Positions 42,302 to 50,512 of a stretch of DNA of 64,000 nucleotides are shown one piece after another. Origin of the DNA: Devosia sp. (lineage in GTDB: Bacteria > Pseudomonadota > Alphaproteobacteria > Rhizobiales > Devosiaceae); assembly GCA_028290665.1 (NCBI GenBank), contig JAQGJK010000013.1:1-64000 (forward strand). Direction: 5' to 3'. Within the stretch, counting starts at the first letter, position 1. The number at the start of each line of letters is the position of its first letter. The position numbers were made by a program, and so were the translations under genes. Under the pieces are notes generated by a model. The model was not told where the DNA came from, made no database searches, and saw only the letters and a program-made list of their open reading frames with translations.

Positions 42302-43053
42302 CAGATCACCCGCCCGCCATCGACTTCGAGGGCGACGCCGGTGATCATGCTGGCTTCGTCCGAGCACAGGAAGCACGCCGCATTGGCGATGTCCTCGGGG
42401 GTGGAAAACCGCCCGATCGGGATGGTGGCTAGAAATTTCGCCCGGATTTCGGGGGTGTCCTCGCCCATGAAGGTTTTGAGCAGCGGCGTTTCCCCGGCTA
42501 CGGGGTTGATCGCATTGACTCTTATCCCACGGGGCGCCAGTTCGATGGCCATCGATTTGGTGGCGGTGACCATCCAGCCCTTGCTGGCATTGTACCAGCT
42601 CAGCCGGGGACGCGGGGACACCGCGGCGGTGGAGGCAATGTTCAGGATGACGCCGGCGCCGTTGGTTTTCATGTGTGGAACCAAGGCTTTGGCGGTAAGA
42701 TATACCGACTTCATGTTGACGCCGAACACCCGGTCGAAATCCGCCTCGCTGACCTCCTCCATGGCCATCGGGTGATGCGAGACACCGGCATTGTTGACGA
42801 GGATATCGACCTGGCCGAAAGCGGCGATGGCGGCATCGGCCATCAGCGCGACGCTCGCGGCCGAAGAAACGTCGGTGTATTGACTGAACTGGTTGAGTTC
42901 ATTGGCTAAATCGGCGGCGGCCGCTTCGTTGACATCGGCGATCAGCACGCGAGCGCCCTCGGCGACGAACTTCCGGACGATACCGGCGCCAAAGCCCGAG
43001 GCGCCGCCGGTGACGATGGCGGATTTGCCGGAAAGTCGTTTACTATCAGCCAT
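42301..43053 (-). CDS. Short-chain dehydrogenase (SDR)
   Basis: A 250-residue classical SDR with the cofactor motif TGGASGFGAGI, NNAG in LVNNAGVSHHP, and the catalytic Ser/Tyr/Lys in NIASTAAVSPRPRLSWYNASKG. It oxidises or reduces an alcohol/ketone with NAD(P). ATG 43053 was chosen because a cofactor-binding strand begins right after; it overlaps the upstream aldehyde dehydrogenase stop by eight bases. It likely works with that dehydrogenase in a short oxidation route; the substrate is unknown. Confidence 0.85.
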   Translation of the reverse strand: MADSKRLSGKSAIVTGGASGFGAGIVRKFVAEGARVLIADVNEAAAADLANELNQFSQYTDVSSAASVALMADAAIAAFGQVDILVNNAGVSHHPMAMEEVSEADFDRVFGVNMKSVYLTAKALVPHMKTNGAGVILNIASTAAVSPRPRLSWYNASKGWMVTATKSMAIELAPRGIRVNAINPVAGETPLLKTFMGEDTPEIRAKFLATIPIGRFSTPEDIANAACFLCSDEASMITGVALEVDGGRVI

Positions 43054-44515
43054 GGAACGCTGCCACAGTTTTGAGGACGGAAAAACCGTACAGGGCTTCC
43101 ATACCCTTTTCGCGGCCATGGCCGGATTTGCCGACACCGCCGAACGGCAGCTCCACGCCACCCCCGGCACCGTAATTATTGATGAAAACCTGCCCTGATT
43201 TCAACGACTTAGCAAGCCGCATCTGGCGCGCGCCGTTGCTGGTCCAGATGCTTGCAACCAGCCCGAACTCGGTACCGTTGGCAATTTTGAGTGCATCGGC
43301 TTCATCCTCGAACGGAATGACAACCTGCACGGGACCAAAAATCTCCTGCTGCGATAAGTGGTTGGTCGGATCCGCCCCGGCAATCAGGGTGGCAGGAAGG
43401 TAGTGCCCACCAGCCGGTGCAGCCGCCGAAATGCTGCCTTCGGAGACGATTCTGGCACCATCGACGAGCCGGCCAAGTCGCTGTTTGATGTCGGTTTGCT
43501 GGCGGGCTGAAATGACCGGACCAAGGTCGCGACCATCGAGTGCCGGAGCGGCGACCAATGTCCGATAGCGCTCGCTCATCCGCTCCAGCACTGCGTCATA
43601 GACACCGCGCTGCACGAGGATGCGCGACGAGGCCGAACACGTCTGGCCGGCGTTCTGGATGCCGGCATTGACGAGAAAGGGCAGCGCCGCATCGAGATCG
43701 GCATCGGCGAACACCAGTTGCGGCGACTTGCCGCCAAGCTCCAGCGTCACCGGAATGACATTTTTCGCGGCGGCCGCCTGGATCATCTGCCCGACGGCAA
43801 CCGAGCCGGTGAACGACAGGTGATGGACCCCCGGATGCGAAGCGAGCGCCGCGCCGGCGTCTTCGCCAAGGCCGGTGACGATGTTGAGCGCGCCCTTCGG
43901 CAACCCGGCTTCTTCCGCCAGCTTGCCGAAGGCAATCGCCGTCAGCGCGGCTTCCTCGGCGGGCTTCAGCACGCAGGCATTACCCATGGCCAGCGCCCCG
44001 CCGACCGAGCGGCCGATGATCTGCATCGGATAATTCCACGGGATGATGTGCCCGGTGACGCCATGCGGCTGGCGCAGCGTGTAGACGGTGTAGCCATCGA
44101 GGTAGGGAATGGTTTCGCCATGCACCTTGTCGCAGGCGCCGCCGTAGAACTCCATGTAGCGGGCCAGCGCCAGCACATCGGCGCGCGCCTGCTTCAGCGG
44201 CTTGCCGACATCCATCGCCTCGATCCGGGCGAGAGCGTCAACGCGGTCGAGGATCAGCCGCCCAAGCCGAGTGAGGATACGGCCGCGCTCGACGGCCGGG
44301 GTGCGACCCCATTCGCCATCAAGGGATGTTTGCGCTGCGGCGACGGCGGCGTCGATATCGGGGGCGGTACCCATGGCGATGGCGCCGATGATCTCGCCGG
44401 TCGAAGGATTTTCGACGGGCAGGGTTGCGCTCGAACGGGGAGCGACCCAATCGCCACCGATGAAATGGAGGGTGGGGTCAAAGAACAGGGGGAGGTTGGC
44501 TGAAGAGTTGGGCAT
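43046..44515 (-). CDS. NAD-dependent aldehyde dehydrogenase
   Basis: A 489-residue ALDH. Motifs include IIPWNYPMQIIGRS, the catalytic glutamate in LELGGKSPQ and the catalytic cysteine in NAGQTCSASSR. It oxidises an aldehyde to the acid. Its ATG at 44515 lies at the edge of a GC-rich repeat (A), and a purine-rich stretch GGGAGGGGG about 15 bases upstream is its only RBS-like sequence. It is the first non-transport gene after the peptide importer on this strand and is coupled to the SDR downstream. Confidence 0.88.
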   Translation of the reverse strand: MPNSSANLPLFFDPTLHFIGGDWVAPRSSATLPVENPSTGEIIGAIAMGTAPDIDAAVAAAQTSLDGEWGRTPAVERGRILTRLGRLILDRVDALARIEAMDVGKPLKQARADVLALARYMEFYGGACDKVHGETIPYLDGYTVYTLRQPHGVTGHIIPWNYPMQIIGRSVGGALAMGNACVLKPAEEAALTAIAFGKLAEEAGLPKGALNIVTGLGEDAGAALASHPGVHHLSFTGSVAVGQMIQAAAAKNVIPVTLELGGKSPQLVFADADLDAALPFLVNAGIQNAGQTCSASSRILVQRGVYDAVLERMSERYRTLVAAPALDGRDLGPVISARQQTDIKQRLGRLVDGARIVSEGSISAAAPAGGHYLPATLIAGADPTNHLSQQEIFGPVQVVIPFEDEADALKIANGTEFGLVASIWTSNGARQMRLAKSLKSGQVFINNYGAGGGVELPFGGVGKSGHGREKGMEALYGFSVLKTVAAFHG

Positions 44516-44565
44516 GCGTCTGTGGCTACCCCCTCCCTGGCCCTCCCCTCAAGGGGGAGGGGAGG
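44514..44565. repeat. GC-rich dispersed repeat, copy A
   Basis: The sequence GTCTGTGGCTACCCCCTCCC then a CCCTCCCCTC AAGGGGGAGGGG palindrome. It shares its leader and palindrome with copies at 48223 and 48550. It spans the end of the ABC ATPase gene, providing that gene's TAG stop and last codons, and reaches the start of the ALDH gene. Confidence 0.7.
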
Positions 44566-46220
44566 TTTTGTTTCGCCGCGGGGTTCAAAAACGGGTCAAC
44601 CGGAGGCAGCGCCGCCTCCCGTGCGGCCAACGCCATTTCAAGGTTGGGCGTCGCGGCGAGAAGTTGGCGCGTATACGGATGCTGAGGGTTGGCAAAGATC
44701 GTGGCGGTGTCGCCCGCCTCGACGATCTTGCCGGCCTGCATCACCAGCACGCGGTCGGTGATGGTGCGCACCACGTGCAGATCGTGGCTGATGAACAAAT
44801 AGGACAGTTGCAGGCGGTCGGATAGCTCGGCCAGCAGGTCGAGAATCTGGGCGCGGATCGAGACGTCGAGCGCCGAGACGGCCTCGTCGAGCACGATCAG
44901 CGACGGCTCGATGATCAGCGCCCGCGCGATGGCGATGCGTTGCCGCTGGCCGCCCGAGAATTCGTGGACATATTTATCGGCATCGGCCGGCACGAGGCCG
45001 ACTTCGGTCAGCGCCCGGTCGATGCGGCGGCGGCGCTCGGCGCCTTGGGGTGCACCTAGGCCGAGGAGGAAAAACGGCTCGGCGACGAGGCGTTCGACGG
45101 TATGGCGCGGATTGAACGAGCCATAGGGGTCCTGAAACACCACGCTGAGTTTGCGACGCGCCGCAAACGAAGCGCCGGCGCTGCCCTGCAGCGGTTCGCC
45201 ATCGAGCGCGATGGACCCCGCCTGCACCGGTTCGAGCGACAGGATCGCCCGGGCAAGCGTCGATTTCCCGCACCCCGATTCCCCCACCAGCCCGACATTC
45301 TCACCGCGCGCGATGCTGAGCGACACGCCGTCAACGGCGCGGAACTGGCGTTTGGCGCCGAACAGGGAGCGGCGGGGCAACGGATAGTCACGGACGACGC
45401 CGTCGACCGCCAGCACCGGCACGCTACCGGTGACCGCTGGCGGATTACGAGCAGGCTGGTGCGAGGAGGCCTTGAACAGCATCTGCGAATAGGGGTGCTG
45501 CAAATTGCGGAACAGCCCGACGGTCGGACCAGTTTCGACAATCTCCCCCAACCGCATGATGGCGATCCGGTCGGCAATACCGGCGACGACGGCGAGATCA
45601 TGGGTGATCAGGATCAGTCCCATGCCGTCCTCGTCGACGAGCCGCTTGAGCAGCGCCAGGATCTGCGCCTGCGTCGTGACATCGAGCGCCGTCGTCGGTT
45701 CATCGGCGATCAGCAGGCGCGGCCGCAGCGCGATGGCCATGGCGATGACGACGCGCTGCCGCTGGCCGCCCGACAACTCATGCGGGAACTTGCCGAGCGG
45801 GAACTGCGGCTCGGTCAACCCAACGCGATCGAGGGTTTCTCGTGCGATACGGTTGGCTGCACGACGGCCGGTGCGCCGATGCACCATGACGGTTTCGGCA
45901 ACCTGGTCGCCGATGGTCTTGGTCGGGTTGAGCGCCGTCATCGGTTCCTGGAACACCATGCCGATGGCATCGCCGCGAATGCCGCAGAGCTCGGCCTCGG
46001 ATTTCTTCAGCAAATCCTCGCCGTCGAGCAGGATCTGGCCACCACTGCTGAAGCCTTCGGGAACGAGCCCCATGATGGCCAGCGCGGTCATCGACTTGCC
46101 GGAGCCGGACTCGCCGATGATGCCGAGGATTTCACCCGCTTCGACGCCGAGGTCGATGTCGCGGAGGATGTTTGCGTCGCCGATATGAAGCGTCAAATTG
46201 CGGATCGAGAGCAGCGTCAT
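44526..46220 (-). CDS. Peptide ABC importer ATPase with two nucleotide-binding domains (DppDF/YejF-like)
   Basis: A 564-residue fusion of two ABC ATPase domains. The first (about 1-260) has GESGSGKSMTA, LSGGQRQRV and LLIADEPTTALD; the second (about 275-540) has GESGCGKSTLARAIL, FSGGQRQRIAIARAL and LIVLDEAVSALD. Both have the HPYS/HPYT oligopeptide-transport motif (NLQHPYSQMLF and NPQHPYTRQLL). It powers the DppB/DppC-type permeases encoded upstream. The last 13 residues (PSPLRGGPGRG) are encoded by repeat copy A, so the true end has been extended. ATG 46220 overlaps the permease stop by four bases. Confidence 0.9.
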   Translation of the reverse strand: MTLLSIRNLTLHIGDANILRDIDLGVEAGEILGIIGESGSGKSMTALAIMGLVPEGFSSGGQILLDGEDLLKKSEAELCGIRGDAIGMVFQEPMTALNPTKTIGDQVAETVMVHRRTGRRAANRIARETLDRVGLTEPQFPLGKFPHELSGGQRQRVVIAMAIALRPRLLIADEPTTALDVTTQAQILALLKRLVDEDGMGLILITHDLAVVAGIADRIAIMRLGEIVETGPTVGLFRNLQHPYSQMLFKASSHQPARNPPAVTGSVPVLAVDGVVRDYPLPRRSLFGAKRQFRAVDGVSLSIARGENVGLVGESGCGKSTLARAILSLEPVQAGSIALDGEPLQGSAGASFAARRKLSVVFQDPYGSFNPRHTVERLVAEPFFLLGLGAPQGAERRRRIDRALTEVGLVPADADKYVHEFSGGQRQRIAIARALIIEPSLIVLDEAVSALDVSIRAQILDLLAELSDRLQLSYLFISHDLHVVRTITDRVLVMQAGKIVEAGDTATIFANPQHPYTRQLLAATPNLEMALAAREAALPPVDPFLNPAAKQNLPSPLRGGPGRG

Positions 46221-47092
46221 CGGCGGCTCCGGCGCAGGCGCGGGTCGAGAATATCGCGAAGGCCGTCGCCAAGCAGGTTTACCCCGAGCACGGTGACGAC
46301 GATGGTCAGGCCCGGGACGATGGCGACATGCGGGGCGAGCGCCACCATGGTCTGGCTGTCGGCGAGCATCTTGCCCCAACTTGTCATCGGCGGCTGCGCG
46401 CCGAGCCCGACATACGCCAGCGCCGCCTCGGCGAGAATCCCGAGGGCAAACTGGATGGTGATCTGCACCACCAGCGTGTTGAGGATGTTGGGCAGGATGT
46501 GCTCGGCCGAAATGCGCGCGGCGCCCTTGCCGGCCACGCGGGCGGCGAGGATGAATTCGCGGGTCCAGAGACTGAGCGCCGCGCCGCGCGCCAGCCGGGC
46601 GAACACCGGCACGTTGAAGATACCGATGGCGATGATGGCGTTGACGGCGCCGGGGCCGTAGAGCGCGGTGATCAGGATGGCGATCAGCAGCGCCGGGAAG
46701 GCGAACACCAGATCGTTGGCGCGCATGATGATTTCGTCGAGCAGCGTACCGCGCCGGGCGGCGGCCCACAGGCCGAGCGGCGTGCCGATCAGCGCGCCGA
46801 TGCCGACAGCCAGCAGTGCTACCGAAATCGAGGTGCGGGCGCCGACCATGATCATCGAGAGCATGTCGCGGCCGAGATAATCGGTGCCGAGCAGATGGCT
46901 GCCGGTCAGCGGCGGCTTGAATTTGTTGGGAATATCCTGCGCGCTGAACGGAAACGGCGTCCAGATGAACGACACCACCGCAAGCAGCAGGATACCGAGA
47001 GTGATCACCGCACCGACAACGAAATTGCGCGAGCCCAGCGCCGCGCGCAGCAGCGAATCACGACGAAGCGGAGCTGTCGCGAGGTCGGTCAT
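46217..47092 (-). CDS. Peptide ABC importer permease (DppC/OppC-like)
   Basis: A 291-residue permease with an N-terminal OppC-type segment and about six transmembrane helices. The motif GTDYLGRDMLSMIMVGARTS is typical of DppC/OppC, and the EAA-type loop is ILAARVAGKGAARISAEHILPN. It is coupled to the DppB-like gene upstream (overlap of four bases at 47089-47092) and to the ATPase gene downstream. Confidence 0.9.
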   Translation of the reverse strand: MTDLATAPLRRDSLLRAALGSRNFVVGAVITLGILLLAVVSFIWTPFPFSAQDIPNKFKPPLTGSHLLGTDYLGRDMLSMIMVGARTSISVALLAVGIGALIGTPLGLWAAARRGTLLDEIIMRANDLVFAFPALLIAILITALYGPGAVNAIIAIGIFNVPVFARLARGAALSLWTREFILAARVAGKGAARISAEHILPNILNTLVVQITIQFALGILAEAALAYVGLGAQPPMTSWGKMLADSQTMVALAPHVAIVPGLTIVVTVLGVNLLGDGLRDILDPRLRRSRR

Positions 47093-48039
47093 CGAGTCGA
47101 CGTCCGCAGGCGAGGGTCAACGATTGCGTAGGCGACATCGACGAGGAACGTGACGAGGATCACGGCGACGACGAGGATCATTACCCCGGATTTGACGACG
47201 ATCAGATCGCGCGCGGCGATGGCTTTGAAGATCAGATTGCCAAGGCCGGGCAGGAAAAACACGTTCTCGATGATGATCGCGCCGGCGAGCAGGAACGAGA
47301 ACTGCAGGCCGATAATGGTCAGCACCGGGATCAGCGCATTGCGCAGCGCATGCCGCCACAGCGCCTGCCGGCGGGTGAGGCCCTTGGCCCGCGCCGAGCG
47401 GATGTAATCCTCGTCGAGCGTATCGAGCAGCGCCGAGCGCATCACCCGGGCGAGGATCGAGGCCTGCGGCAATGCAAGCGCAATGGCCGGCAGGGTCAGG
47501 GCTTTCATGCCGACGAACAACCCCTGATCCCAGCCGGGAAAACCGCCGGCGGAAAACCAGCGCAGGGTAACGGCGAACAGCAGCACCAGCAGCATGGCGA
47601 ACCAGAAATTGGGCACCGCGACGCCGAGTTGCGTCGTGCCCATGATGGCGACATCCGTCGCCGAATTGCGCCGCGATGCCGCGATGATGCCGACCGGAAA
47701 GGCGATCAGCGTCGACAGCGTCAGGGCGTAGATGGCGAGTGGGATCGACACCCAGATGCGATCGGCGAACAGCTCCGACACCGGCACCTTATAGGCATAG
47801 CTGATGCCAAAATCGCCGCGCAGCATGCCGAACACCCAGTTGAGGTAACGCTCATGCACGGGGCCGTTAAGCCCCAGCAACTCGCGCAGCGCCCCGGCCG
47901 CCTCGGGCGTTGCATTAAGCCCGAGCATCAACGCCGCCGGATCGCCCGGAACGATTTCGAGCAGCACGAACACGACAAGACTCGCGGCAACGAGGCTGAG
48001 GCACAGCGAAACGGCACGGCTGAGAATATAGGCGGGCAT
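47089..48039 (-). CDS. Peptide ABC importer permease (DppB/OppB-like)
   Basis: A 316-residue permease. It begins MPAYILSRAVSLCLSLVAAS and has the DppB signature motif IVPGDPAALMLG, with six helices and the EAA loop YIRSARAKGLTRRQALWRHALRN. ATG 48039 was chosen because the first helix follows. It is the first gene of the minus-strand operon, with a 759-bp non-coding stretch between it and the binding-protein gene, which therefore has its own transcript end at 48767. Confidence 0.9.
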   Translation of the reverse strand: MPAYILSRAVSLCLSLVAASLVVFVLLEIVPGDPAALMLGLNATPEAAGALRELLGLNGPVHERYLNWVFGMLRGDFGISYAYKVPVSELFADRIWVSIPLAIYALTLSTLIAFPVGIIAASRRNSATDVAIMGTTQLGVAVPNFWFAMLLVLLFAVTLRWFSAGGFPGWDQGLFVGMKALTLPAIALALPQASILARVMRSALLDTLDEDYIRSARAKGLTRRQALWRHALRNALIPVLTIIGLQFSFLLAGAIIIENVFFLPGLGNLIFKAIAARDLIVVKSGVMILVVAVILVTFLVDVAYAIVDPRLRTSTR

Positions 48040-48222
48040 GGCGGATCTGTTGTGCAAGGTCGAGGCGCGAGCGGCAAGCGGAAAGGGCGGGACCGGGGTA
48101 TGCGGGAGCGAACCTCGTAGTTCGAGGGTCGCTATCGGTTCCACTGTACCATGGGCTTGATGGGTAGGTGCGTTGCGATCCGCTGGGGTGCTGGCGGGGA
48201 AGCAGTGCACGAAAATGTTCTT

Positions 48223-48275
48223 ATGCATCCGTGGCTACCCCTTCCCTCGATCCCTCCCCTCAAGGGGGAGGGAGG
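48223..48275. repeat. GC-rich dispersed repeat, copy B
   Basis: It has the leader ATGCATCCGTGGCTACCCC and then the palindrome CCCTCCCCTC AAGGGGGAGGG. It has the same orientation as copies A and D. Confidence 0.75.
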
Positions 48276-48350
48276 CGATGGGGTTGGCCAATGCGCACTA
48301 AACCACAATCAGCTCAGACGTTTAGATGAGGGGAACAGGCGCGGCAGACC

Positions 48351-48393
48351 CTTACCTCCCCCTTGAGGGGAGGGCTAGGGAGGGGGTAGTTCC
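48351..48393. repeat. GC-rich dispersed repeat, copy C (inverted)
   Basis: CCTCCCCCTTGAGGGGAGGG followed by CTAGGGAGGGGGTAG is the same element as A, B and D on the opposite strand, about 76 bp from copy B. Confidence 0.7.
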
Positions 48394-48493
48394 AGGTGCG
48401 GGAGAGGTGGTTTTGAATGCGGTTGCCGGTGAGTGTCGCACCGTTCTGAGATGGTATGCCGGCCGCGGCAGTCCGGGAAAATCATCAGGATGG

Positions 48494-48513
48494 ATCCCGG
48501 CCTGTGCCGGGAT
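48494..48513. repeat. Short palindrome of the ATCCCGGC-type intergenic repeat
   Basis: ATCCCGGC CTGT GCCGGGAT, a perfect 8-bp stem with four-base loop, flanked by ATCATCAGGATGG and GATGTG. It is a different element from repeats A-D and resembles the common GGATCCCGGC..GCCGGGATGA extragenic palindromes of alphaproteobacteria. Confidence 0.65.
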
Positions 48514-48549
48514 GATGTGCTTGGTGGGGCCGGGTTCCAAACCCTTGCC

Positions 48550-48604
48550 ATGCATCTGTGGCGCTACCCCCGCCCTATCCCTCCCCTCAAGGGGGAGGGG
48601 AGGG
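48550..48604. repeat. GC-rich dispersed repeat, copy D
   Basis: Leader ATGCATCTGTGGCGCTACCCC then CCCTCCCCTC AAGGGGGAGGGG. It has the same orientation as A and B, with three extra bases in the leader. Confidence 0.72.
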
Positions 48605-48766
48605 TATCTGGCACCCGTTCCCTTCGCGTCACTTCAGGCCAATGGCGTCACGCCGTCGAGTGAATGCCGGGTTATACCGGACTAGCCCGCAGTCGGGAGT
48701 GTTGTGACTGGCAGATTCGGCGCAAAAGCCGAAGCGGGCCTAGTCGCGGGGGGCAGCCATAAAGGA

Positions 48767-48790
48767 CGCAGGCGGCCGGAACCGCCTGCG
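48767..48790 (-). terminator. Terminator-like hairpin after the peptide-binding protein gene
   Basis: On the minus strand CGCAGGCGG TTCCGG CCGCCTGCG forms a perfect 9-bp stem, followed by TCCTTTAT. It is nine bases past the stop of the binding-protein gene (48799) and is probably its intrinsic terminator, although the T run is weak. Confidence 0.62.
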
Positions 48791-48798
48791 CCAAAGGC

Positions 48799-50358
48799 TT
48801 ATTCAGTCCAGGACACGCCGGTGAGATCGGTGGCCTGTGTCGGGGCGTTTTCCCACATACCCTGCAGCTTGACGTTCTCGACGCCGATCTTGGCGAGTTC
48901 GAACAGGAACCCGGCGGCATAATCGTCGGCAAGTCGCTGCTGCATGGCTTTCAGCAATTCGGAGCGCTTGGCCGGATCGGCGGTGAGGCCGAGTTCGGCG
49001 TAGAGCGCCTTGAACGCCTCGGAGTGGTAGTTGAAGTAGAAATCGTCGCGGGCAAAAGCGCCGATATCATCGGGCTCGGTGTGCGAGACGATGGTCAAAT
49101 CATACGAGAAGGTCGCCGGGCAGGAGCCATCCCAGGCCGGAGCCTTGCCTTCGGCGCCGACGGCCCCTTCACAGGGGGCCGGCAGGAACACTTCGGGGCT
49201 TAGCCACTGCGCCCATTCGACGTTGATCACTTCGACCGAGATGCCGACGGCTTCAAGCTGCTGCGCGATGATTTCACCGCCACGACGGGCATAGCCCTCG
49301 ACCGGCGGCAGGCGCAGGGTCAGGCTGATGGGACCGACGCCGGCTTCGGCGAGGAGCTGCTTGCTGAGCTCCGGATCATAAGCGGATTGGGCCGTCAGGT
49401 CGATGTAGTTGGCGTCGCCCGGCGGGAAGAAGCTGCCGATCGGGGTGCCGTAGCCGAACATTGCGCCATCGATGATGGCGTCGCGGTCGATGGCGTGGGC
49501 AATGGCTTCACGGACCTTGATGTTGTCGAGCGGCGGCTTGCCGTTATTCATCGCCAGTACGGTTTCGCCCTGAGTTGTGCCGATGACGACGCGGAAGCGC
49601 GGATCGGATTCGAATTGGGCCACGGTTTCCGGCGACGGGAAGTTCGGGAAGCTGTCGATGTCGCCGGCCTGCAACGCGGCGAAGGCAGCGCTCGGGTCGG
49701 CAATGAACAGGAATTTCGCCGCGTCGAGCGCGATCGGGGTGCCCCAGTAATCGGGGCTTTTGACGAGGCTGATCGAGATGCCCTCGGTGCGGTCGCCGAA
49801 CATGAACGGCCCGGTGCCGACCGGCTTGGTACCATTGGTCGCGGCGGTTTCGGGGGCGACGATCACCGCATCGCCCCAGGCGAGGTTGTAGATCATGGCG
49901 CCGTTGGGCTTGGACAGCGTCACCTTGACGGTGAGCGGATCGACGACTTCGACCGAAGCGATATCGGCGAACAGCGCCTTCTGGGCATTGAGCGAGCCTT
50001 CGGCGTTGATGCGATCGAGGGAGAACTTGACGTCCTCGGCATCCATGGTGCTGCCATCGTGGAACTTGACGCCATCATGGAGGTGGAAGGTGTAGGTCAG
50101 GCCGTCCTCGGAAATTTCCCAGCTTTCGGCGAGCGCCGGCACGACGCTGGCGTCGGGAGCAAAGCGCGTCAGGCCCTCGAACACATTGGCATAGACCACT
50201 TCATCGACCGCAGCGGCGGCTTCTGCCGTGGGATCGAGACTTGGGGGCTCGAGCACGAGGCCGATGTTCACATCGGTGCGGGCCTGCGCCAAGGCGGGCA
50301 GCGCCACCGAGAGAGAAAGCGCACTGGCAAGCGCCAGCACGAGAGAAACCGTGCGCAT
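48799..50358 (-). CDS. Peptide ABC importer substrate-binding protein (SBP_bac_5)
   Basis: A 519-residue periplasmic protein. The signal peptide is residues 1-26 (ends LPALAQA). The SBP_bac_5 motif is FEGLTRFAPDASVVPALAESWEISEDGLTYTFHLH, with GSTMDAEDVKFSL. It binds di-/oligopeptides, nickel chelates or opines and delivers them to the DppBC-type permeases on the same strand, whose genes are at 46217-48039. ATG 50358 has AGGAAGG upstream. A terminator-like hairpin follows, so the permeases would be expressed from another promoter. Confidence 0.9.
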   Translation of the reverse strand: MRTVSLVLALASALSLSVALPALAQARTDVNIGLVLEPPSLDPTAEAAAAVDEVVYANVFEGLTRFAPDASVVPALAESWEISEDGLTYTFHLHDGVKFHDGSTMDAEDVKFSLDRINAEGSLNAQKALFADIASVEVVDPLTVKVTLSKPNGAMIYNLAWGDAVIVAPETAATNGTKPVGTGPFMFGDRTEGISISLVKSPDYWGTPIALDAAKFLFIADPSAAFAALQAGDIDSFPNFPSPETVAQFESDPRFRVVIGTTQGETVLAMNNGKPPLDNIKVREAIAHAIDRDAIIDGAMFGYGTPIGSFFPPGDANYIDLTAQSAYDPELSKQLLAEAGVGPISLTLRLPPVEGYARRGGEIIAQQLEAVGISVEVINVEWAQWLSPEVFLPAPCEGAVGAEGKAPAWDGSCPATFSYDLTIVSHTEPDDIGAFARDDFYFNYHSEAFKALYAELGLTADPAKRSELLKAMQQRLADDYAAGFLFELAKIGVENVKLQGMWENAPTQATDLTGVSWTE

Positions 50359-50478
50359 GAAGAAGACCTTCCTGTTGTGCCTCGTTTCCAATGCGGATCA
50401 AGGCTTGGCTGTGCCGCGCGTGATGGGAGATTTCCGCGCAGCTTCGTTGATTATCCTAAGCTGGGGGAGGCTCGGCTG

Positions 50479-50498
50479 TCACCCCTCCGGCGGGGTGA
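50479..50498. other. GC-rich hairpin after the M20 deacetylase-like gene
   Basis: TCACCCC TCCGGC GGGGTGA is a perfect 7-bp stem in the 154-bp gap between the M20 gene and the peptide-binding protein gene. No T run is visible on either strand, so its role as terminator is uncertain. Confidence 0.4.
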
Positions 50499-50512
50499 AG
50501 GTGGAGGACCCC

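Larger units (their letters stand above)
48040..48798. other. 759-bp non-coding stretch with repeats between importer genes
   Basis: It separates the permease operon from the substrate-binding protein gene. It holds three copies (B, C, D) of the GC-rich repeat, one separate 8-bp-stem palindrome at 48494, and a terminator at 48767. No convincing protein gene is present; the reading frame 48326-48685 is made largely of repeat sequence. A promoter for the permease operon is expected near 48040-48200, but no clear -35/-10 pair is seen. Confidence 0.7.

Noticed and set aside
48333-48360. GGAAC as possible EcfG promoter
   Set aside because: No cGTT or TT-type -10 at the required 16-18 bp spacing; the sequence is at the edge of a repeat.
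48326-48685. 119-codon plus-strand frame in the repeat-rich gap
   Set aside because: Most of its codons come from repeats C and D, and it shows no recognisable domain or RBS.
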